Source: Strigomonas culicis
Lineage: Eukaryota > Euglenozoa > Kinetoplastea > Trypanosomatida > Trypanosomatidae
Direction of reading: 5' to 3'
DNA length: 11,096 nucleotides
Assembly (NCBI GenBank): GCA_000482145.1
Contig: AUXH01000616.1
Location: 1 to 11,096, forward strand
Both the position numbers and the translations under genes were made by a program. Shown in pieces: positions 6,266 through 11,096 of this stretch. The notes beneath the pieces were generated by a model. The model was not told the origin of the DNA and searched no databases. It saw only the letters and a program-made list of their open reading frames with translations. How positions within the stretch are numbered: position 1 is the stretch's first letter; each line of letters starts with the position of its first letter.

Positions 6266-8848
6266 CTAAAGGAGGGTCGGCTCGTCGAACTCTTCGAGCT
6301 CCTGCGGGAACTCCGCGATGGTGGGCCCGTTCGTCTGGCAGCAGCGCTTGTACCACGCACTCACCACGCGCATGCGCTTCCACAGCTCGTTCGCGTGGCC
6401 GGAGGTGTTGGCGCCGCCCTGCTGCTGATACAGCTGGAGCAGCCCCTTCGCACTCAGCGCCACCTTCGGCATGATGGCGTAGAGGCCCTGAATCGTGTAG
6501 CGGCTCGCGTTCTGCAGCTTCAGCACGTGGGCCTCGATCTGCTGCGAGGCGGTCGGGACGAGCGGCAGCTGGAAGAAGCTGTGCACGGCCGCCTCGACCG
6601 CGTTGCTGTGGTAGTGGCGGTACACCTCCTTGAGGAGGAGGAGTGCGTGGAAGGCGTCCTGGTGGGCCTCCGACAGCGTCTCCTGGCCCAGCACCGCCAG
6701 CATGCGGTTCGCGAGCTCCGCCTCGACGAGGATGCCCTCGACGTGGCGCGCCGTCGGCGGCTGGCTGAAGGTCTGCGCCAGGCTCGCCATGAGCTCCAGG
6801 CACGCCTGTGCGAGGGCGGGCCGCGCCTCCGGCACGTTCTGGCGCGCGTTGCACACGTAGGCGAGCACGAGCCACACGTGGACGGCCATGGGGGAGTTGT
6901 TGCGCTTCGCGGCGGCGGCCGCGACCTGGTTCATCGCGACCCGCAGCTCGCGCGAGCTCGCGACCTCGTTCATCAGCAGGGCGGAGTTGCCGCCGAGGAC
7001 GCCCTTCTGGCCGAAGAGGCGGTAGCAGATGCGCTCCTCCTGGCAGAGCTGCACGAAGGCCGACACGCTGTCCGTCTTGTGGAAGTACTGGAATAGGGTC
7101 ATCCCCGCGTTGACCACCTCGCGCAGCCGCAGGTCCGCGTTGAGGAGGACGCTGCTGCAGTACCAGCGGAGGTAGCGCGCGATGTCGATGGGCGTCTCCG
7201 CGTACGCGGAGCGCTGGAGGAGGTCGCTGCTGTGGAAGCACAGGGCGAGGTGGAACCCATCGATGCAGGCGGTGTTGTGGTCCAGCATGAGCCGCAGCCC
7301 GGAGGAGGGCAGCGCGGCGTGGAAGAGAAAGGACGCGATGCGCGGCACGTTGTCCTGCATCGCCGTCAGGAGCGACTGGAAGTCGTCCAGCAGAATGCGC
7401 TGCGTGTACCCGAGCGCCTGGATGCTGTCCGCGTTCGTGTTCTCCTCCGTCGTCCGCACGCACGCGAGACGCAGCCACAGGATGTCCTCCACGGAGTTCG
7501 TCACGTTGGTGCAGATGGCGTACAGCGTGCGCGCCTGCAGCTTCTCGTCCTCGCCGGTGTGGCCGTCGAGGAGCAGGAAGAGCACGGCCTGCCGGTAGGC
7601 GTCCGTGCGCGTCGGGTCCTGCGCGTAGAGCGACTGCAGGTCCACCTGCGGCCGCATGCGCTGGCGCTCCTCCGCGGTGGCCTGCGCGTAGTTCTTGAGG
7701 GCGGCCTGCAACGCCTGGTTCCCCGTTTGCCGCGCGATCTCCTCGGCGACGTCGTAGCGGCCGATGCGCATCGCGGTGTACATCTGCTGCCAGACGCTCT
7801 GGTTGCCGCCGGCGCTGAGCATCAGCTGGCGCACGCGCTCCGTGGTGGTGTTCGTCAGCGCGTCCAGGCGGCCGGGCTCGACGCGCTGCGAGAGGAACAG
7901 CGCGCTGAGCGCCTTGCGCTCCATCAGCTGCCGGCTCGCCGCCACGTAGGTGAGTAGCGTGGCCCCGCTGCCCTTGCGCTGGTACGCGCGCAGCAGCAGG
8001 TCGACGGTGGCCCACAGCACCTCCACCTCGTCCTTGCGCTGCCGCGTGTTCTCGGCCACGTAGGAGGCGAAGTGGTACACCCAGTCCGACGCGGGCAGCT
8101 CGCTGACCGTCACCGCGAAGGACGCAATCTTGCCGTTCAGCTCCGCCGCCATGGGGGTCGAGGAGGTGAGCAGGCGGTGCAGCGCCGTCTGCCGCGCGCC
8201 CTCCTCGGCGGCCAGCAGCGGCAGCGTGGACGGCCCCGTGACGGAGCGCAGCGGCGCCGCCCCGAAGTCGTCCGCCAGCGTCAGGTGGTACGCGTTCCAG
8301 AGCCCGCGGAAGATCTCGCGCGACCGCGAGCGGCTGTACTCCTCCATCCGCGCGTCCCGGTCTCGCTGCGCACGCTGCAGGTTCTCGGCCATGATCTGGT
8401 CGATGATGAGCTCCGGGTCGCACGTGTTGTTGCTGCGCACCACCGGCGCCGGCGAGAAGTCCGTGGCGAGCTGCGACTGCAGCAGCTGCAGTGCGCGGAG
8501 CTGGCTGTCGAAGTTCACGTTCAGGCTCTGCGCCGTGAAGTTGCCGGCGAGCGCGTTGTTGGCGTAGCCCGTATAGAGGCCGCCCGAGCCGAGCGGCACG
8601 GGTGCGGCCGCCGCGGTGGCGTCCAGCGTGCCGCTGAAGCGGAACTCGTCCGACGCGCTCTGCCTAAACCGATCCGTCGCGGTGCTCGTGGCGTTGTCGC
8701 TAGCGTAGTAATTGAGCGGCCGGCTGTTGTTGCTGCCGCCGGCGTCGCGCTGGTCGTAGCCGGACCGGAACGCATTCTTCGTCATGATGTACTCCGAGCT
8801 GCTGTCGATCTCATCCAGCACGTTGGAGTGTCGGTTCGCGAATGCCAT
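6266..8848 (-). CDS. NUP93: Nup93/Nic96-family scaffold nucleoporin
   Basis: An 860-residue protein, close to the usual 820-840 of Nup93/Nic96, with ATG at 8848-8846 and TAG at 6268-6266. A GTG four codons upstream is not credible as a eukaryotic start. Nup93 is an alpha-helical inner-ring component of the nuclear pore that links other scaffold nucleoporins. A Ser/Asn/Ala-rich, probably flexible N-terminus (1-110) precedes a helical stretch (112-175) and a long alpha-solenoid. Family landmarks I recognise are SVWQQMYTAMRIGRYDVAEE at 351-370 (counterpart of the 'PVWxxIYYCLRxGD' segment), DAYRQAVL at 416-423, EDILWLRL at 454-461, LLLLKEVYRHYHSNAVEAAV at 736-755 and FQLPLVP at 759-765. The tail is acidic (EFPQELEEFDEPTLL). 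There are no FG repeats or membrane segments, which agrees with a scaffold role. The family call rests on this order of motifs and remains to be confirmed by profile search. Confidence 0.85.
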   Translation of the reverse strand: MAFANRHSNVLDEIDSSSEYIMTKNAFRSGYDQRDAGGSNNSRPLNYYASDNATSTATDRFRQSASDEFRFSGTLDATAAAAPVPLGSGGLYTGYANNALAGNFTAQSLNVNFDSQLRALQLLQSQLATDFSPAPVVRSNNTCDPELIIDQIMAENLQRAQRDRDARMEEYSRSRSREIFRGLWNAYHLTLADDFGAAPLRSVTGPSTLPLLAAEEGARQTALHRLLTSSTPMAAELNGKIASFAVTVSELPASDWVYHFASYVAENTRQRKDEVEVLWATVDLLLRAYQRKGSGATLLTYVAASRQLMERKALSALFLSQRVEPGRLDALTNTTTERVRQLMLSAGGNQSVWQQMYTAMRIGRYDVAEEIARQTGNQALQAALKNYAQATAEERQRMRPQVDLQSLYAQDPTRTDAYRQAVLFLLLDGHTGEDEKLQARTLYAICTNVTNSVEDILWLRLACVRTTEENTNADSIQALGYTQRILLDDFQSLLTAMQDNVPRIASFLFHAALPSSGLRLMLDHNTACIDGFHLALCFHSSDLLQRSAYAETPIDIARYLRWYCSSVLLNADLRLREVVNAGMTLFQYFHKTDSVSAFVQLCQEERICYRLFGQKGVLGGNSALLMNEVASSRELRVAMNQVAAAAAKRNNSPMAVHVWLVLAYVCNARQNVPEARPALAQACLELMASLAQTFSQPPTARHVEGILVEAELANRMLAVLGQETLSEAHQDAFHALLLLKEVYRHYHSNAVEAAVHSFFQLPLVPTASQQIEAHVLKLQNASRYTIQGLYAIMPKVALSAKGLLQLYQQQGGANTSGHANELWKRMRVVSAWYKRCCQTNGPTIAEFPQELEEFDEPTLL

Positions 8849-9326
8849 CTTTTGGTTCACTGGATGCTTGCACTTGCACTACTTGTGTGGGGTTCTATCA
8901 CAGCTCTATTCACAAGGCGGGAAAGGTGAAAAAAAAAGTGGAAATAAAAAAACGAAGTGACTAATCCAGAAGAGTAATGAGAGGAGAAGAACATACGAGG
9001 CTCGTCATGGCACATTTTGTAACTCACAGAGAGGCGGTGCACGCCGTTGAATGGAAAACAGATTCTCTTCACATACATTTGCACTCTTTTTTTTTTGTGT
9101 GTTTAACAGCTGGCGAATAGCTACGGTTAATGTATATATGCGTTCTATGGTAGTACATCAGGAAAGTATAGGAGAGAAGTAGAAGAAATGACACACATCC
9201 TACCCCCCCCCCTTCACTCTCCCCTCTCATTTTCACTTGTTAAAACTCATTCTATCGTCTCTGCCGCTCCGATATCCCTTCACACACGCGAAGAGCGGCA
9301 CGACGGAGCAAGCGTCCACAGCGGCA
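8849..9326. other. Spacer between CAF-1 subunit and nucleoporin genes
   Basis: These 478 bases hold the 3' flank of the CAF-1 gene and the 5' leader of the nucleoporin gene. They include a T10 run at 9087-9096, a C10 run at 9203-9212 and the splice signal near 8906. No gene is seen in either strand. Confidence 0.8.
8906..8957 (-). promoter_or_regulatory. Putative trans-splice acceptor, nucleoporin gene
   Basis: The minus strand has a strong T-rich pyrimidine tract (8957-8919, including T9), then an AG at 8907-8906 and another immediately after. The leader to the ATG at 8848 would be about 58 bases. The GTG at 8860 would also lie within the mRNA, but the ATG is preferred. Confidence 0.6.
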
Positions 9327-11012
9327 CTAGTTCGCTGCCATCATGGCCTCCAGCTGGTCCAGCCCCACCTCCGCGGCGACGACCGCCGGCTTCTCGGTCT
9401 TGCGCTTCTTCTTCACCACGACGGCGCTGCTCGTCTGGCTCTCCTTGGCGGCGACCGACTTGCGGCCCTCCTCCATCGCCTCCGCGGCCTGCTGTACGCC
9501 CGCGAGAAGCCGACACAGCGCGACCGTGCCGGGGGTCGTCGCGAAGGTCGGCAGGCGGTACGCCGGCGCCAGTGAGGTGCCGAACGAGAGCACCGAGATG
9601 TAGCCGTCGAGCGAGGCGGTGTAGAGCAGCGTCGCGTTGCCGTTCCACGCGACGTCGGCGATGTTGCGCACGTGCAGATCGGTGAAGTCGCTGTGGCGCA
9701 CGGAGCTGTCCGTCGTGTACACGAGCACGGCGTCGGCCGTCCACGCGGCGAGCACCATACGGTAGTCCGCCGGGCCCCACGCGCCGTACGCCTCCGGGTC
9801 GTGCGCGGGGCTGTGGGAGCGGCGGCGGCCGGCGGCGGGCGAGCCGCCGCTGCGGCGGTGCACCGCGCCCTCCTCCTCGTCTACTGCCACCGCGGCGGGC
9901 TCGAGCGCCTCGAGGAAGCACGGGGCCCAGAGCACGCCGCGGACCTCGTTGTAGCCGCGCACCTTCAGCCGTCCCGCGAGCTTGTCCGTCGCGCCGCGCG
10001 CGTAGAGGTTGATGCAGTACGTCCAGTCGCCGTCCTCGCCGCGCGGCTCCGCCACCGCCTCCTCCTCCTCGTTGACGGCGGCCTGCGGCTGCGGCGTGGC
10101 GGCCGCGGACCGGCCCTGCTGCTTCGCGTCGATGGCGCTGAGGATGGAAGTCGCGGTGGCGTGGGCGCTCGTGGCGGAGGGCATGCGGCCGAAGGGCACG
10201 GCCAGCAGCATGCCATCCGGCGACCAGCTCGGGCGGCGGAAGCAGAGGGAGCAGAGCTCGCCGATGAAGTCGCCCTGGCAGCGGCGCTTCTGCGTCAGCA
10301 GCATGTGGCGGCCGCCGTCCTTGTGGGCGACGTGGGTGAAGCTGTACAGCGCGGGGCCGTTGCCAAAGCTGCTGACGTAGCGGTTCCACGGGTCCCAGGC
10401 GACGCCGCGGCAGAACTTCGCGTGCAGTTCGTTCATCTGCACCACCGGCGCGGTGGCGCCCTCCAGATCGTGCACGACGAGGCTGCCGTCGGCGGAGCCG
10501 CTGATGAGGTAGCGGGAGTCGGGCGAGAAGCAGAGGTCGGACACGTCGTTGATGTGGCCGGCGAGGCTGCGGTAGTTCTTCCAAACCTCGGCGGCGGTCT
10601 CCATGTAGTCGCGCCACCACAGCCCGACCTTGCCGCCGCAGTGCGCGGAGGCGATCATGTTGCCGCGCGGGGACCACCGCGCGCCGGTGGGCATGTCGGG
10701 GCACGTCATGGTGGTGAGGTGCGTGCAGCACGCCGTCATGTCCTCCGTCGCGTCGCGCAGCCACGCGTGGATGGCCGGCTCGTGCAGCTGCCACAGGCGG
10801 ATGTGGCCGTCGCCGCCGGTCGTGACGATGCGGTTCGTGTCGACATGGAGGTCGATGCTCGTGAGGCCCTCGATGTGGTTCCCCTGCATGCCTATCTTCT
10901 CCGCCTCCTCGTTGCCGTCGCGGCAGTGCCACAGCAGCTCCAGCGTGCGGGCGTGCAGCGCGCGAGAGGGAGCCGCGCCGCTGCCGTCCGTACAGGCCGC
11001 GGTGTCCGTCAT
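9327..11012 (-). CDS. CHAF1B: CAF-1 subunit B/p60-like WD40 histone chaperone
   Basis: A 561-residue protein, near the 560 of human CAF-1 p60, with ATG at 11012-11010 and TAG at 9329-9327. CAF-1 deposits new H3-H4 behind replication forks and at repair sites in the nucleus; subunit B is its WD40 propeller. Repeats seen include GLTSIDLHVDTNRIVTTGGD at 49-68 ending in HIRLWQL, ARWSPRGNMIASAHCGGKVG at 111-130, and a repeat at 151-183 (GHINDVSDLCFSPDSRYLISG, then SLVVHDL). The family landmark CFRRPSWSPDGMLLAVPFG lies at 257-275. YRMVLAAWTADAVLVYTTDS (417-436) and HVRNIADVAWNGNATLLYTA (447-466) match the closing repeats. Two low-complexity insertions (about 279-327 and 371-410) interrupt the propeller and probably form surface loops. 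KKKRKTEK at 534-541 is a likely nuclear localisation signal. I see no clear ASF1-binding motif in the tail. HIRA and other WD40 chaperones are the alternative, but length and the FRR motif favour CAF-1. Confidence 0.88.
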   Translation of the reverse strand: MTDTAACTDGSGAAPSRALHARTLELLWHCRDGNEEAEKIGMQGNHIEGLTSIDLHVDTNRIVTTGGDGHIRLWQLHEPAIHAWLRDATEDMTACCTHLTTMTCPDMPTGARWSPRGNMIASAHCGGKVGLWWRDYMETAAEVWKNYRSLAGHINDVSDLCFSPDSRYLISGSADGSLVVHDLEGATAPVVQMNELHAKFCRGVAWDPWNRYVSSFGNGPALYSFTHVAHKDGGRHMLLTQKRRCQGDFIGELCSLCFRRPSWSPDGMLLAVPFGRMPSATSAHATATSILSAIDAKQQGRSAAATPQPQAAVNEEEEAVAEPRGEDGDWTYCINLYARGATDKLAGRLKVRGYNEVRGVLWAPCFLEALEPAAVAVDEEEGAVHRRSGGSPAAGRRRSHSPAHDPEAYGAWGPADYRMVLAAWTADAVLVYTTDSSVRHSDFTDLHVRNIADVAWNGNATLLYTASLDGYISVLSFGTSLAPAYRLPTFATTPGTVALCRLLAGVQQAAEAMEEGRKSVAAKESQTSSAVVVKKKRKTEKPAVVAAEVGLDQLEAMMAAN

Positions 11013-11042
11013 CTCCCTATGTGTATGTCTCTATAGAGCTAG

Positions 11043-11092
<50 letters not shown>

Positions 11093-11096
11093 TGTG
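11013..11096. other. 5' flank of CAF-1 gene with (AT)18 repeat
   Basis: The leader side of the CAF-1 gene is cut by the window end. It contains (AT)18 at 11049-11084 followed by GT units. Between repeat and ATG are several AG candidates but no pyrimidine tract, so the splice site cannot be placed. Confidence 0.75.
11049..11084. repeat. (AT)18 microsatellite with GT extension
   Basis: Eighteen uninterrupted AT units run into a short GT stretch (11085-11092) at the window edge. It starts only 37 bases upstream of the CAF-1 start codon on the minus strand, so its length could affect splice-site choice or leader length. Confidence 0.95.

Noticed and set aside
6153..8423. 756-codon second minus-strand frame over the nucleoporin gene
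   Set aside because: Ala/Arg/Pro/Gly-rich shadow frame of a GC-rich gene; the other frame has a coherent Nup93 motif order.
8849..8860. GTG start four codons upstream of the nucleoporin ATG
   Set aside because: GTG is not expected to start nuclear trypanosomatid proteins; the ATG at 8848 fits.
9280..10932. 550-codon second minus-strand frame over the CAF-1 gene, and a 454-codon plus-strand frame (9672-11036)
   Set aside because: Both have composition-driven, repetitive peptides, whereas the WD40 frame is clearly the real one.

Overview
The window looks like nuclear DNA of a trypanosomatid protist (Leishmania/Crithidia/Leptomonas type; the genus cannot be settled from sequence). The genes are typically eukaryotic (a CAF-1 WD40 subunit, a Nup93/Nic96 nucleoporin) but lack introns. 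All five lie on one strand with short spacers. Most start codons are preceded by a polypyrimidine tract and an AG, as expected for trans-splicing. Coding DNA is GC-rich, and the spacers carry TA, CA and homopolymer tracts.

Layout, read on the minus strand in the direction of transcription (right to left): (1) CAF-1 subunit B/p60-like histone chaperone, 11012-9327; (2) Nup93/Nic96 scaffold nucleoporin, 8848-6266; (3) D-aminoacyl-tRNA deacylase, 5845-5387; (4) and (5) two tandem, about 91% identical GNAT N-acetyltransferases, 5166-4459 and 4178-3471. These look like members of one polycistronic unit, not a functional operon: chromatin assembly, nuclear pore, translation proofreading and acetyl transfer share no evident pathway.

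Positions 1-3470 hold no gene I can support. This gene desert has extreme strand asymmetry. Left of about 1.6 kb the plus strand is T-poor with A and C runs; right of it the plus strand is A-poor with G and T runs. The flip coincides with a perfect 9-bp inverted repeat (1608-1616/1640-1648). The pattern is what a strand-switch region, a bidirectional transcription start or a replication origin would give. The long open frames there are by-products of the missing T or A.

Main points for a second look: the skew flip and its hairpin; the mosaic divergence of the GNAT pair; a splice signal that shortens the upstream GNAT gene; twelve homopolymers of exactly 10 nt with none longer, which suggests an assembly or read artefact; and two short stretches resembling the spliced-leader exon. 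I found no convincing mobile element, CRISPR array, tRNA or rRNA gene.
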